Positions 19,742 to 28,571 of a DNA stretch of 64,000 bases are shown one piece after another. Numbering within the stretch: the stretch's first letter is position 1; each line of letters opens with the position of its first letter. The stretch lies in contig NZ_CP154630.1 of assembly GCF_039555535.1 (NCBI RefSeq), forward strand, positions 3,795,001-3,859,000, given 5' to 3'. Under the pieces are notes generated by a model. The model searched no databases. It was not told the origin of the DNA and saw only the letters and a list, made by a program, of their open reading frames with translations. Position numbers and translations under genes: made by a program. This DNA comes from Stenotrophomonas maltophilia. Lineage in GTDB: Bacteria > Pseudomonadota > Gammaproteobacteria > Xanthomonadales > Xanthomonadaceae.

Positions 19742-21535
19742 ATGTACCGCGTGATGACCCAACCCGATCTTGATCTGGGCGTGGTCGGCAACGGCAGCTT
19801 CGGCGCCCTGGTCGACAAACATGCCCGCGTTGTCTGGAGCTGCCTGCCCACCTTCGACGGCGACCCCACCTTCTGCGCCCTGCTCGGTCCCAACCAGCAG
19901 ACCGGCGGCGACTTCGCCATCGAGCTGGAGGACTTCGCCGACAGCGAGCAGGAATACCTCACCAACACCGCGATCCTGCGCACCGTGCTGCGTGACACGC
20001 ATGGCGGCGCACTGGAAATCCTCGATTTCGCCCCGCGCTGGCGCCAGAACGACCGCTTCTACCGCCCGGTCAGCCTGATCCGCCAGGTCCGCCCACTGGC
20101 CGGCAGCCCACGCATCACCGTGCGTGCGCGCCCGCTGGCCGACTGGGGCGCGCGCGTGCCCGAGTCCACCTGGGGCAGCAACCACGTGCGCTGGATCCTG
20201 CCCGAGCACGTGCTGCGGCTGACCACCGACGTGCCGGTACGGTTCGTGCGTGATGGCCTGCCGTTTGTGCTCAACCATCCGATCCACCTGATCCTCGGCG
20301 TGGACGAATCGCTCAACCGCTCCATCAGCGGCTATGTGCAGGAAGCCTTCCAGCGCACCCGTGATTACTGGCGTGAGTGGGTGCGCTACCTGTCCATTCC
20401 GCTGGAATGGCAGGACGCGGTCATCCGCAGTGCAATCACGTTGAAGCTGTGCCAGTACGAGGACAGCGGCGCGATCATCGCGGCGATGACCACCTCCATT
20501 CCGGAAGCGCCCGGCAGCGTGCGCAACTGGGACTACCGCTACTGCTGGCTGCGCGATGCCGCCTTCGTGGTGCGTGCGCTGAACCGTCTTGGCGCCACGC
20601 GCACGATGGAACAGTTCCTCGGCTACATCTTCAACCTGGCCACCACCGATGGCACGCTGCAGCCGCTGTATGGCATCGGCTTCGAGGCCAAGCTGGACGA
20701 GAACGAAGTCCCCAGCCTGTCCGGCTATCGCGGGATGGGCCCGGTGCGTCGCGGCAACCTGGCCTGGGTGCAGCGCCAGCACGATGTCTACGGCAGCGTG
20801 GTGCTGGCCTCCACGCAGCTGTTCTTCGACCGTCGCCTGCAGGACCCGGGGGATGCGCACACCTTTGCCCGCCTGGAACCCTTGGGCGAACAGGCATTCG
20901 CCCTGCACGACGTACCCGATGCCGGTCTGTGGGAGTTCCGCGGGCGTACCGAGGTGCACACCTACACCAGTGCGATGTGCTGGGCGGCCTGCGACCGCCT
21001 GTGCAAGATCGCCGTACGCCTGAAGCGCGACGACCGGGCGCACTATTGGCGCGAGCGCGCCGACACCATCCACGCACGCATCATGGCTGAAGCCTGGAGT
21101 GACGAGCTGGGCCACTTCACCGACACCTTCGGTGGCCACCGACTGGATGCCTCGTTGCTGCTGCTGGCCGACATCGGCTTCATCGATGCGATGGACGCCC
21201 GCTTCATCGCCACCGTGGAGGCCATCGGCCGCGACCTCAAGCATGGCAATTCGCTGTACCGCTATGTCGCACCGGATGACTTCGGTGAGCCGGAAACCAG
21301 CTTCACCATCTGCACCTTCTGGTACATCGATGCGCTGGCGGCGATCGGGCGCATGGACGAAGCACGCGGGATGTTCGAGCTGCTGCTGAAGCAGCGCAAC
21401 CACCTGGGCCTGCTGTCGGAGGATCTGGCCTTCGACAGCGGCGAGGCCTGGGGCAATTTCCCGCAGACCTATTCGCACGTCGGCCTGATCACCGCCGCGA
21501 TGCGCCTGTCGCGGTCCTGGCAGGAGGCATCGTGA
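19742..21535 (+). CDS. Glycoside hydrolase family 15 (trehalase/glucoamylase-like)
   Basis: About 597 aa. The N-terminal beta-sandwich begins LDLGVVGNGSFGALVD and the (alpha/alpha)6 barrel carries the typical RNWDYRYCWLRDA strand. The catalytic acid candidate is the Glu of LWEFRG (about residue 400), and the base candidate is the Glu of SGEAWGNFPQTYSHVGLI (about residue 570). Bacterial GH15 enzymes of this type include trehalases and glucoamylases; being between otsB and otsA suggests trehalose or an oligoglucoside as substrate, perhaps to limit the pool. The start is uncertain: ATGs at 19703 (overlapping otsB by 11 bp), 19742 and 19754 are all in frame, and none has a clear Shine-Dalgarno. 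The stop overlaps the otsA GTG start by four bases. Confidence 0.82.
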   Translation: MYRVMTQPDLDLGVVGNGSFGALVDKHARVVWSCLPTFDGDPTFCALLGPNQQTGGDFAIELEDFADSEQEYLTNTAILRTVLRDTHGGALEILDFAPRWRQNDRFYRPVSLIRQVRPLAGSPRITVRARPLADWGARVPESTWGSNHVRWILPEHVLRLTTDVPVRFVRDGLPFVLNHPIHLILGVDESLNRSISGYVQEAFQRTRDYWREWVRYLSIPLEWQDAVIRSAITLKLCQYEDSGAIIAAMTTSIPEAPGSVRNWDYRYCWLRDAAFVVRALNRLGATRTMEQFLGYIFNLATTDGTLQPLYGIGFEAKLDENEVPSLSGYRGMGPVRRGNLAWVQRQHDVYGSVVLASTQLFFDRRLQDPGDAHTFARLEPLGEQAFALHDVPDAGLWEFRGRTEVHTYTSAMCWAACDRLCKIAVRLKRDDRAHYWRERADTIHARIMAEAWSDELGHFTDTFGGHRLDASLLLLADIGFIDAMDARFIATVEAIGRDLKHGNSLYRYVAPDDFGEPETSFTICTFWYIDALAAIGRMDEARGMFELLLKQRNHLGLLSEDLAFDSGEAWGNFPQTYSHVGLITAAMRLSRSWQEAS

Positions 21536-22896
21536 GTCGTCTTGTAGTGGTTTCAAACCGGGTGGCGGTGCCCGGCGAGAATCGCGCCGGTGGCCTGGCC
21601 GTCGGCCTGCTCGCCGCGCTGAAGGAACGCGGCGGCATGTGGTTCGGCTGGAGCGGCAAGAGCGTGCGCGATGGCAGCGGCACGCTGCACACGCAGAAGG
21701 ACGGCGACATCGAATTCGTCACGCTGGACCTGAGCAAGCGCGAGGTGGATGGCTATTACAACGGCTTCGCCAACCGCACATTGTGGCCGCTGCTGCACTT
21801 CCGCCTGGACCTGGTCGACTACGACCGTGGTACCCGCGAGACCTACCACAAGGTCAATGCGCTGTTCGCCGACAAGCTCGCGCCGCTGCTGCGCGAAGAC
21901 GATATCGTCTGGATCCACGACTACCACCTGATCCCGCTCGGCGCACTGCTGCGTGAGCGCGGCATCGGCTGCCGCATCGGCTTCTTCCTGCACATCCCGA
22001 TGCCCTCGGCCGACCTGCTGCAGGCCATGCCCGACCACCTGCGCCTGTTCTCCGCGCTGTATGCCTATGACCTGGTCGGTTTCCAGACCCAGCGCGACGC
22101 CGATCGCTTCCAGACCTACCTGCGCCTGTTCGGTGGCGGCCGCGTACTCGACAATGGCGAACTGGAAGCGCCAGGTGGACGCCGCTTCCGCGCGGCCGCG
22201 TTCCCGATCGGTATCGACACCGAGCTGATCGCGCGGCAGGCCAGTACCGCCGCGACCAAGGCCGCAGTGAAGAATCTGCGCGCCAGCCTGCGCGACCGCC
22301 AACTGGCCATCGGCGTGGATCGCCTGGACTATTCCAAGGGCCTGCCCGAGCGCTTCCTTGGCTTCGAGCGCTATCTGGAGCGCCATCCCGACCAGCGGGG
22401 TTCGCTGACGTACCTGCAGATCGCTCCGGTCTCGCGCGGTGATGTCACCGAGTACCGTCAACTGCGCAGCCAGCTGGAACAGATCGCCGGCCACATCAAC
22501 GGTGGCCACGCCGAACCGGACTGGACACCGCTGCGCTACGTCAACCAGAACTTCACCCACGCCACGCTTACCGGCTTCTACCGGGCGGCGGCAGTGGGAC
22601 TGGTGACCCCGCTGCGTGATGGCATGAACCTGGTGGCCAAGGAGTACGTGGCCTCGCAGGACCCGGACGATCCCGGCGTACTGGTGTTGTCGCTGCTGGC
22701 CGGGGCCGCCGACGAACTGAAGCAGGCGCTGCTGGTGAACCCGCATGATCTGGACGGCGTGGCCGACGCCATCGCCACGGCCGCGACGATGTCGCTGCGC
22801 AGGCGCAAGGAACGCTGGCACGCGATGATGGAGCACCTGCGTACCTACGACATCAACCATTGGCGGCGCAGCTATCTGGACGTTTTGGAAGGCTGA
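21532..22896 (+). CDS. otsA: Alpha,alpha-trehalose-phosphate synthase (UDP-forming)
   Basis: 454 aa GT20 glycosyltransferase, close to the usual length. Motifs in order: VVVSNRVAVP (start), GGLAVGLLAAL, WIHDYHLIPL near residue 125, GFFLHIPMPS, GVDRLDYSKGLPERF near 265 (the conserved R and K contact the UDP-glucose phosphates) and LRDGMNLVAKEYVASQ near 360. It makes trehalose 6-phosphate from UDP-glucose and glucose 6-phosphate. GTG start at 21532 overlaps the stop of the upstream GH15 gene (GTGA), giving translational coupling. With otsB and GH15 it forms an operon for trehalose turnover, typically an osmotic or desiccation response. Confidence 0.95.
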   Translation: MSRLVVVSNRVAVPGENRAGGLAVGLLAALKERGGMWFGWSGKSVRDGSGTLHTQKDGDIEFVTLDLSKREVDGYYNGFANRTLWPLLHFRLDLVDYDRGTRETYHKVNALFADKLAPLLREDDIVWIHDYHLIPLGALLRERGIGCRIGFFLHIPMPSADLLQAMPDHLRLFSALYAYDLVGFQTQRDADRFQTYLRLFGGGRVLDNGELEAPGGRRFRAAAFPIGIDTELIARQASTAATKAAVKNLRASLRDRQLAIGVDRLDYSKGLPERFLGFERYLERHPDQRGSLTYLQIAPVSRGDVTEYRQLRSQLEQIAGHINGGHAEPDWTPLRYVNQNFTHATLTGFYRAAAVGLVTPLRDGMNLVAKEYVASQDPDDPGVLVLSLLAGAADELKQALLVNPHDLDGVADAIATAATMSLRRRKERWHAMMEHLRTYDINHWRRSYLDVLEG

Positions 22897-23254
22897 GCGA
22901 CCACCTTCGCTGCGGGCCGGTTCGACACGTCATCGGCGTGCCAGCACGGCCCGCAAATTGTCGCTTTCAGCACTAAAGTGGATGCGAATGAAACCAAATC
23001 ACCGCACCGGCAACGCGACCGGCCCACGGCCGCGCGGAATGCCGATCCTCATGTAAAGCCAGCTTCGCATAGGGGTTTTTTCCGGTTTCATCACGCCTGC
23101 CGCTCATGCGTCCGCAAAAACGAAAGCTGCAGCGCGCACCGGTTTTCATTCCGCATTGACACCCGCTCCCCAAAGTGACGCCCCCAGAACGACCGCACGC
23201 CATCGCCACCGCGTTTGCGAGGCGTCGCGCACATCACACCTGGGGAGTCACCGC
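22897..23254. other. 358-bp intergenic region without a gene
   Basis: Lies between otsA and the DUF937/OmpA gene. A GC-rich inverted motif GGGCCGG...CCGGCCC sits near 22914-23037 at wide spacing, and T-rich GGGGTTTTTTCC occurs at about 23072. The region is visibly lower in GC than its neighbours (23060-23160) and probably holds the promoter of the downstream gene, but no canonical promoter could be assigned. No coding potential on either strand beyond short frames. Confidence 0.5.
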
Positions 23255-24556
23255 ATGTCCGCTTACGACCGTTTCATCGAAGATGCAGCAACACGCCTTG
23301 AACTGGGCCATCGCACCCGTTGGGTGATCGAGGTGATCACCGCCTGGGTGGCCTCGCATCCCCACGGTCTGGACGGCGTGCAGCAGCGCTTCGAACAGGC
23401 CGGCCTGGCCGCCCGCTTCCACTCCTGGCGGCACCCGGCCAGCCTGCGCCTGCCCATCGTTGCCAGCGAAATGGAGCGCGCCCTCGGGGCGCACACGCTG
23501 GCCATGATCGCCCACCGCAGCGGCATGTCACCCGGGCCGTTCCGTGTGGTGATCTGCAACCTGCTGCCCGGCGTCGTCACCCTGATGTCCGCCCCGCACA
23601 GCGCCGATGAAGTGGCCGCTGCCGCCGTTCCAGCACGCAGGAACGCCGCGCCCAGGCGCATGCGCAGTCTGGTGCCCTCGCGTGCGATGTACGGCATGGC
23701 CCTGCGCGGCCTGCTCTGGACCGTGGCTGTGGTTGCGGTGCTGGGCCTCACCACATGGTTGTTGCTGAAAGCGCGCACACCGCTGTGGACGGTGCAGGAC
23801 ACGCCCGCGCAGCATGAAGCGCACCTGTCCCTCCTTCAGCGCGGCACGCAGGTACAGGTACACGGGCGCCTGCCCAGCGAGAGCGACCGTCGCCGCGTCT
23901 GGAATGCGCTTTCCGCCGTGCACGGCGCGCGCAACCTGGAGGGTGGCATCGCACTGGACCCGCACACCCAGGCGCCGCGCTGGCTGGATCGCCTGATCGT
24001 GGATCTTCCCCTCCTGCGGGGCGACGGCCTGCACCTTGTGTTTGAAGGCACCCGGTTGCGGATCGATACCCGTTCCATGCAGGAGCCCGAGCGGCTGGCC
24101 ATCTCGCGGCGGTTGCGCCAGGACTTCCCGTCGCTGGAGATGCGCGGGCTGTGGGGCCCGGGCCTGGCCGCGCTGGCGCAGCTGTCACCTGACGCTGCCC
24201 CTGCACAGCGGGTAGCTGCGTTGAACCAGACCACGCTGAAATTCCACGCCGGCTCCTCCGAATTGACCGGTGACTCGCGGCAGACGCTGGAAGCTGCCGC
24301 CAACGCGCTGCGTGACACGCCAGCAGGCACGCGCGTGGAAATCGGTGCGCACACCGACAGCCGCGGCCAGGCCGAAGCCAATCTGCATCTCAGCCAGCAA
24401 CGTGCCGAAGCGGTGTCGCAGGGGCTGCAGGCGCTGGGGGTGGAGCCTGACACGCTGGTCGCCGTGGGCTACGGTCAGGAACATCCCGTGGCCGACAACC
24501 GCAGCGACAGCGGCCGCGCGCAGAACCGCCGTATCGATTACCGGCTGCTCGACTGA
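23255..24556 (+). CDS. DUF937 / transmembrane / OmpA-like domain protein
   Basis: 433 aa in an unusual arrangement. Residues about 10-130 look like DUF937 (YidB-like helical domain, no signal peptide). One transmembrane helix spans about 148-170, then a 150-residue segment with internal BON-like repeats (HLSLLQRGTQVQVHGRLPSE...), and from about 325 a peptidoglycan-binding OmpA domain with the TLKFHAGSSELT start and LSQQRAEAV...GYGQEHPVADN...QNRRIDYRL end. The first part would be cytoplasmic and the OmpA domain periplasmic, bound to the wall. GGGGAG 5 nt before the ATG at 23255 supports the start. It is alone on its strand. Function unknown; a cell-envelope role is inferred only from the OmpA domain. 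Confidence 0.75.
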   Translation: MSAYDRFIEDAATRLELGHRTRWVIEVITAWVASHPHGLDGVQQRFEQAGLAARFHSWRHPASLRLPIVASEMERALGAHTLAMIAHRSGMSPGPFRVVICNLLPGVVTLMSAPHSADEVAAAAVPARRNAAPRRMRSLVPSRAMYGMALRGLLWTVAVVAVLGLTTWLLLKARTPLWTVQDTPAQHEAHLSLLQRGTQVQVHGRLPSESDRRRVWNALSAVHGARNLEGGIALDPHTQAPRWLDRLIVDLPLLRGDGLHLVFEGTRLRIDTRSMQEPERLAISRRLRQDFPSLEMRGLWGPGLAALAQLSPDAAPAQRVAALNQTTLKFHAGSSELTGDSRQTLEAAANALRDTPAGTRVEIGAHTDSRGQAEANLHLSQQRAEAVSQGLQALGVEPDTLVAVGYGQEHPVADNRSDSGRAQNRRIDYRLLD

Positions 24557-24592
24557 GCCTGCCGACGCTGCAGGCTTGAAGCACCTGCTCCT

Positions 24593-24665
24593 GTAGAGCC
24601 GAGCCATGCCCGGCTGCCTTTTTCATAGCCTCGACGGGAACAGCCGAGCATGGCTCGGCTCTACA
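24593..24665. repeat. Inverted SMAG pair
   Basis: Two SMAG palindromes face each other (24593-24616 and 24640-24665), beginning GTAG and ending CTAC, separated by a T-rich spacer. Together they form a large hairpin. Sits between convergent stop codons of the OmpA-domain gene and the DCC gene. Confidence 0.8.
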
Positions 24666-24677
24666 GACGTCCGGTGA

Positions 24678-25115
24678 TCAATCCAGGAACCGCGCGAGGT
24701 GTTCCGGCGCCGGCAGATGGCACGCATCGTGGCGTCCGAACCAGCGATAGCGGTTACGCGCCAGCAGGCGATACGCCGCGTCCCGCCAGCTGCGCGGCAG
24801 CAGGCGCAGCACGCCGCTAAAACGCCAGGCACCGCCGAGTCCCGCCAGTACGCGCAGGATCGCATCGGTATCGGTCCACGCGCCCCGTGCGTCCAGCAAC
24901 AGGAACGACGCCGGGTCCTGCGGATCCAGCCCGTGCGCACGCAACAGCGCGCTGCCCTGCGTGCCCTGCATCGCGGCGAAGCGGTAACGCCCCGCGCGAT
25001 CGAAGCGCAGCAGGAAGCGCACCCATTGGTTGCACAGCGCGCACACACCATCGAACACGATCACCGCGCGGCCGGTCTCGGTGGCAACCTCACTGCGGTT
25101 CGAGCCAGCCTTCAT
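24678..25115 (-). CDS. DCC family thiol-disulfide oxidoreductase-like protein (DUF393)
   Basis: 145 aa. The family motif is plain: VIVFDGVCALCNQWVRF near residues 18-34, a D followed by CxxC-type cysteines at 26 and 29. The rest is a small thioredoxin-like fold without a signal peptide. The DCC family is thought to act as thiol-disulfide oxidoreductases; no specific substrate is known. The ATG at 25115 lies inside the 3' end of the preceding DUF4166 gene (26-bp overlap), the usual sign of operon coupling. Last gene of the minus-strand set rluD - pgeF - DUF4166 - DCC. Confidence 0.8.
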   Translation of the reverse strand: MKAGSNRSEVATETGRAVIVFDGVCALCNQWVRFLLRFDRAGRYRFAAMQGTQGSALLRAHGLDPQDPASFLLLDARGAWTDTDAILRVLAGLGGAWRFSGVLRLLPRSWRDAAYRLLARNRYRWFGRHDACHLPAPEHLARFLD

Positions 25116-25596
25116 AGCGGATCAGGGCTCCGGCCCAGGGCAATGTCACATCGACCAGGAAAGTGTAGCGCTGGCCGTGCCACGCTTCACGGCAGCGCAC
25201 GCCACCGAACCAGCGTGTTGGCAGCGGCAGCAGGCCCAACGCCCAGACCCGCCGCACCGTCCAGTCGATGCCGCCATCGCGGGCCTGCAGGTCGAACGCG
25301 AAACGCACTGCACCCAGCTGCTCGTGCAGATGCCCTTCGTGCTCCCACAACCGCGACACCATCGGCCAGCGTCCGAAGCGTCGCGCCCATTGCTCGCCCT
25401 GCCCGTGGGCGCTGAACGCTACCTCGGTCGGCAGCGCATCGCCGTTGTTCGGCAAACGTGCCACTGCGGCCAGCAACGGCACCAGCCAGTGCCGTCCCCG
25501 CACGATCCGCGCCTGCCCTGCATAACGGCAGGGCAACGGCGCGGCATGCAGCGCCTGCACCGGGGCGGCCAGGGTGGCGAAGGCCGGCCCCAGCAC
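25090..25596 (-). CDS. DUF4166 domain protein
   Basis: 168 aa from the GTG at 25596; this is a family that I know as DUF4166, often found with saccharopine-dehydrogenase-like or DCC proteins, function unknown. Short charged segments (GEQWARRFG, WEHEGHLHEQ) are visible, with no membrane segment. The true start is doubtful: in frame, eight codons up, a CTG at 25620 overlaps the pgeF stop as CTGA, and the residues so gained (STPLFARVL) look like a normal protein start. No ATG or TTG is available in between, so either the GTG or a rare CTG is used. Sits between pgeF and the DCC gene on the same strand. Confidence 0.7.
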   Translation of the reverse strand: MLGPAFATLAAPVQALHAAPLPCRYAGQARIVRGRHWLVPLLAAVARLPNNGDALPTEVAFSAHGQGEQWARRFGRWPMVSRLWEHEGHLHEQLGAVRFAFDLQARDGGIDWTVRRVWALGLLPLPTRWFGGVRCREAWHGQRYTFLVDVTLPWAGALIRYEGWLEPQ

Positions 25597-25616
25597 CCGT
25601 GCGAACAGGGGCGTAC

Positions 25617-26387
25617 TCAGGGTGCGATCCAGGCCAGCGTCGCCATGCGTCCGGTACGACGATCGCGCCGGTGCGAGTACAGGTCCGGATCGGCCATGGT
25701 CGACACCGTGCCGCCGTATACCTGCGCCGGGTCCATGCCCGCGGCCTGCAGGCGCTGCCGCGCCAGCGCGAACAGGTCCACCTTCCAGTGGCCTGCGCGG
25801 GTGGCCACGAACGCCGCCTCGGCGGCCGGATCATGGCCGACGAAAGCGTGGTAGACCTCTTCACCGATCTCGTAATCGGCCGGCCCGGCAGCCGGTCCCA
25901 GCCAGGCTCGCAACTGCCCGGGCGGCGTCTGCATGGCCGCCACGGTGGCCTCCAGCATGCCGTCGGCCAGGCCACGCCAGCCGGCATGCGCCGCGCCCAC
26001 CTCACTGCCATCAGCGGCGGCGAACACCACCGGCAGGCAGTCGGCGGTCAGGATCGCCAGCACCACGCCGGGCACCGAGGTTACTGCGGCATCGGCCACC
26101 GGCTCGCTGGCGCCGGGCACTGGTGGCGTGCTGAAGCGCAACACGGTGCTGCTGTGCACCTGGCGCAGCCAGTGCGGCGCGGAGGGCAACGCCAGCCCCT
26201 GCTGCAGCAGCTGGCGGTTGTGCTCGACGTTGGCCGGGGTATCACCATCGGCCGCGTGCCGGTTGCCCAGGTTGAACTGCGCGAACGGCGCCGGCGAGAT
26301 GCCCGCGCCATGCCGGCGCGTCGTCAGCGCATGGACGCCCGCAGGCGCCGGCCAATCGGCCCACAGCAACGGCAGCGCGGCGTCCAT
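25617..26387 (-). CDS. pgeF: Laccase-domain / purine nucleoside phosphorylase YfiH family
   Basis: 256 aa YfiH (PgeF) family. The metal-binding residues of the family are visible as WLRQVHSSTV (His near 72), LTADCLPVVF (Cys near 117) and AAHAGWRGL (His near 134), the three ligands of the Cu/Zn site. Members were first called polyphenol oxidases, but later shown to act as adenosine/purine nucleoside phosphorylases, and in E. coli YfiH (PgeF) corrects misincorporated residues in cell-wall precursors. The start at 26387 overlaps the rluD stop (TAATG), the near-universal neighbour relation in proteobacteria. Confidence 0.85.
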   Translation of the reverse strand: MDAALPLLWADWPAPAGVHALTTRRHGAGISPAPFAQFNLGNRHAADGDTPANVEHNRQLLQQGLALPSAPHWLRQVHSSTVLRFSTPPVPGASEPVADAAVTSVPGVVLAILTADCLPVVFAAADGSEVGAAHAGWRGLADGMLEATVAAMQTPPGQLRAWLGPAAGPADYEIGEEVYHAFVGHDPAAEAAFVATRAGHWKVDLFALARQRLQAAGMDPAQVYGGTVSTMADPDLYSHRRDRRTGRMATLAWIAP

Positions 26388-27376
26388 TACCAGCGGTCCC
26401 GCTCGCGCGCGGCGAAGGCTTCGCTGTCTTCGCGCAGCACCTTCATCAGGTGCAGCATGTCCTCCGGCACCGGCGCGGTGTTGCGCACCGGCTCACCGGT
26501 GATCGGGTGCGTGAACTCCAGGGTCTCGGCATGCAGGGCCTGGCGCTTGAAGCCACGCAGCGCGGCCACCAGCTCATCGCTGGCGCCCTTGGGCAGCTTC
26601 AGCGCGCCGCCGTACAGCGGATCACCGATGATCGGATGGCGAACGTGCGCCATGTGCACGCGGATCTGGTGGGTACGCCCGGTTTCCAGACGGCACTCCA
26701 GCGCGGTGTGCGCACGGAAGCGCTCACGCAGCCGGTAATGGGTGATCGCCTCCTTGCCGTCCTCGCGCACCGCCATCTTCAGGCGGTCGCGCGGGTGGCG
26801 GTCGATCGGGGCATCGGCGGTACCGCCGGCCACCAGCGCGCCCATCACGATGGCCAGGTACTGGCGGTGCACGTCGCGTGCGGCCAGCTGCTCGACCAGC
26901 GCGGTCTGCGCTTCCAGGGTCTTGGCCACCACCATCACGCCACTGGTGTCCTTGTCCAGGCGGTGCACGATGCCCGCGCGCGGCAGCACCGCCACCGACG
27001 GGTCGCGGAACAGCAGGGCGTTGACCAGGGTGCCGCTGTGGTTGCCGGCCCCCGGATGCACCACCAGGCCGACCGGCTTGTTGATCACCAGCAGGTGCTC
27101 GTCCTCGAACAGCACGTCCAGCGGGATGTCCTCCGGCTGGGCGTCGGTCTGGGTTTCCAGCACCACGTTGAGGGTCACCACCTCGCCGCCGCGCAGCGGA
27201 TCGCGCGGGCGCACCTGGGCGCCGTCCAGCAGGACCTCACCGGCCTTGATCCACTCGGTCAGGCGCGACCGCGAGTATTCGGGGAACAGTTCGGCCACCA
27301 CGGCGTCGAAACGGCGGCCGGCAGCGGTGTCGGGGACGATGGCCTGGCGGGCCGATTCAGAGGGTTGTTCAGACAT
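26387..27376 (-). CDS. rluD: 23S rRNA pseudouridine(1911/1915/1917) synthase
   Basis: 329 aa: S4 domain at about 20-75 ([13 protein letters not shown]...[14 protein letters not shown]) then the RluA-family catalytic domain with the active-site Asp in [19 protein letters not shown] (about residue 145), and the conserved [20 protein letters not shown] motif near 240. RluD converts U1911, U1915 and U1917 of 23S rRNA helix 69. First gene of the minus-strand operon running into pgeF; it faces bamD across a 112-nt gap, as in many gammaproteobacteria. I took the ATG at 27376 (MSEQPSES...), since the ORF beyond it reads into the bamD promoter region. Confidence 0.93.
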   Translation of the reverse strand: MSEQPSESARQAIVPDTAAGRRFDAVVAELFPEYSRSRLTEWIKAGEVLLDGAQVRPRDPLRGGEVVTLNVVLETQTDAQPEDIPLDVLFEDEHLLVINKPVGLVVHPGAGNHSGTLVNALLFRDPSVAVLPRAGIVHRLDKDTSGVMVVAKTLEAQTALVEQLAARDVHRQYLAIVMGALVAGGTADAPIDRHPRDRLKMAVREDGKEAITHYRLRERFRAHTALECRLETGRTHQIRVHMAHVRHPIIGDPLYGGALKLPKGASDELVAALRGFKRQALHAETLEFTHPITGEPVRNTAPVPEDMLHLMKVLREDSEAFAARERDRW

Positions 27377-27488
27377 GGCAGGGGCATTCTTTGAAATTTT
27401 GGGGTCCCGGCGGCCGGTTTCAGTCGCTGGACAGGACACTAGGCTATCATCGACCCTTCGTATTCCAGCCGCGTCCCGCCTCGACCTC

Positions 27489-28376
27489 ATGATCCGACGC
27501 TCCTCCATGCTCTCCGCGCCCGTCCGCCTCACCGCCCTGCTGCTGGTGCTGGTCATCGCCGCCACCGGCTGCCACCGTGGCGCCAAGAAGGGCGATCGCC
27601 CCGATGAAGGGACGCCGGTCGAACAGTTGTACGAGAAGAGCCACAAGCTGATGCAGGGTGGCAACTGGAGCGGGGCTGAAACCAGCTTCCGCCGCCTCGT
27701 GGCCCAGTATCCGTACGGCCCGTATACCGAACAGGCGATGATCGAAACCGCCTACGCGCAGTACAAGGCCGGCAAGCACGACGATGCGGTGTCCAGCATC
27801 GACCGCTTCATCCGTACCTACCCGACCCACCGCAACATCGCGTACCTGTACTACCTGCGCGGCCTGGCCAACTCCAACCGCAGTACGGTTTTCCTGCGCC
27901 GCGTATGGTCGCTGGACGCCAGCCGCCGCGACCTGTCCACGCCGCACCAGGCGTATTCGGACTTCAACATCGTGGTCGACCGCTACCCGAACAGCCGCTA
28001 CGCCGCCGATGCGCGCCAGCGCATGCTGGAGCTGCGTGACGTGTTCGCCCAGCACGAGCTGGACAACGCCCTGTACTACATGCGCCGCGGCGCCTGGGTC
28101 TCGGCCGCCGGCCGCGCCAACTACCTGCTGGAAACCTATCCGCAGAGCGCGTTCCAGTACGACGCCGTCGCCGTCCTGGCCGATTCCTACACCCACCTGG
28201 GCAACAAGACCCTGGCCGACGACGCCCGCCGCGTCCTGCAGCTGAACCAGCCGGACCACCCGTGGCTGGAAGGCAAGTGGCCGAAGTACCCGTGGATGAT
28301 CCGCAAGCTGAACCCGTTCGCCGGCGAGAAGTCCGCCAGCACCGGCCAGCGCAACGCGCGACTGGAAAAGAAATAA
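27489..28376 (+). CDS. bamD: Outer-membrane assembly lipoprotein BamD
   Basis: About 295 aa. Lipoprotein signal peptide with lipobox AATGC (C28 from this start), then five TPR-type helical repeats; segments such as [20 protein letters not shown] and [20 protein letters not shown] are typical of BamD (ComL). It is an essential part of the BAM complex which folds beta-barrel proteins into the outer membrane. The basic C-terminal tail ends RNARLEKK. Two starts are possible: ATG at 27489 or at 27507, 6 codons later; neither has a clear Shine-Dalgarno. An intrinsic terminator follows the stop codon. Confidence 0.92.
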   Translation: MIRRSSMLSAPVRLTALLLVLVIAATGCHRGAKKGDRPDEGTPVEQLYEKSHKLMQGGNWSGAETSFRRLVAQYPYGPYTEQAMIETAYAQYKAGKHDDAVSSIDRFIRTYPTHRNIAYLYYLRGLANSNRSTVFLRRVWSLDASRRDLSTPHQAYSDFNIVVDRYPNSRYAADARQRMLELRDVFAQHELDNALYYMRRGAWVSAAGRANYLLETYPQSAFQYDAVAVLADSYTHLGNKTLADDARRVLQLNQPDHPWLEGKWPKYPWMIRKLNPFAGEKSASTGQRNARLEKK

Positions 28377-28382
28377 GAAAGC

Positions 28383-28411
28383 AGAGGGCCCCGCAAGGGG
28401 CCCTTTCTTTA
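28383..28411 (+). terminator. Intrinsic terminator of bamD
   Basis: Perfect 8-bp stem AGGGCCCC (28385-28392) and GGGGCCCT (28397-28404) around a GCAA tetraloop, followed by TTTCTTT; begins 9 nt after the bamD stop codon. Confidence 0.92.
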
Positions 28412-28415
28412 TCCG

Positions 28416-28440
28416 GTAGATCCACGCCATGCGTGGATGG
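28416..28440. repeat. SMAG-type palindrome, GTAGATCCACGC form
   Basis: GTAG then an 8-bp stem ATCCACGC/GCGTGGAT with a CAT loop. The same stem sequence returns at 29762-29784, 31604-31626, 37213-37238 and twice in 43339-43470. Confidence 0.75.
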
Positions 28441-28571
28441 CGGGCGCCCCGCTGGACTTGGGGTATTAGGAATTCTACGAATCGGCCGCCGTTGCGATGC
28501 CGTTCCCAAACCGGACCCGCACGGCCCTCCACACTCCAGCGCACGGCCATTCCCGCCTGCCTGGAGTCCGA

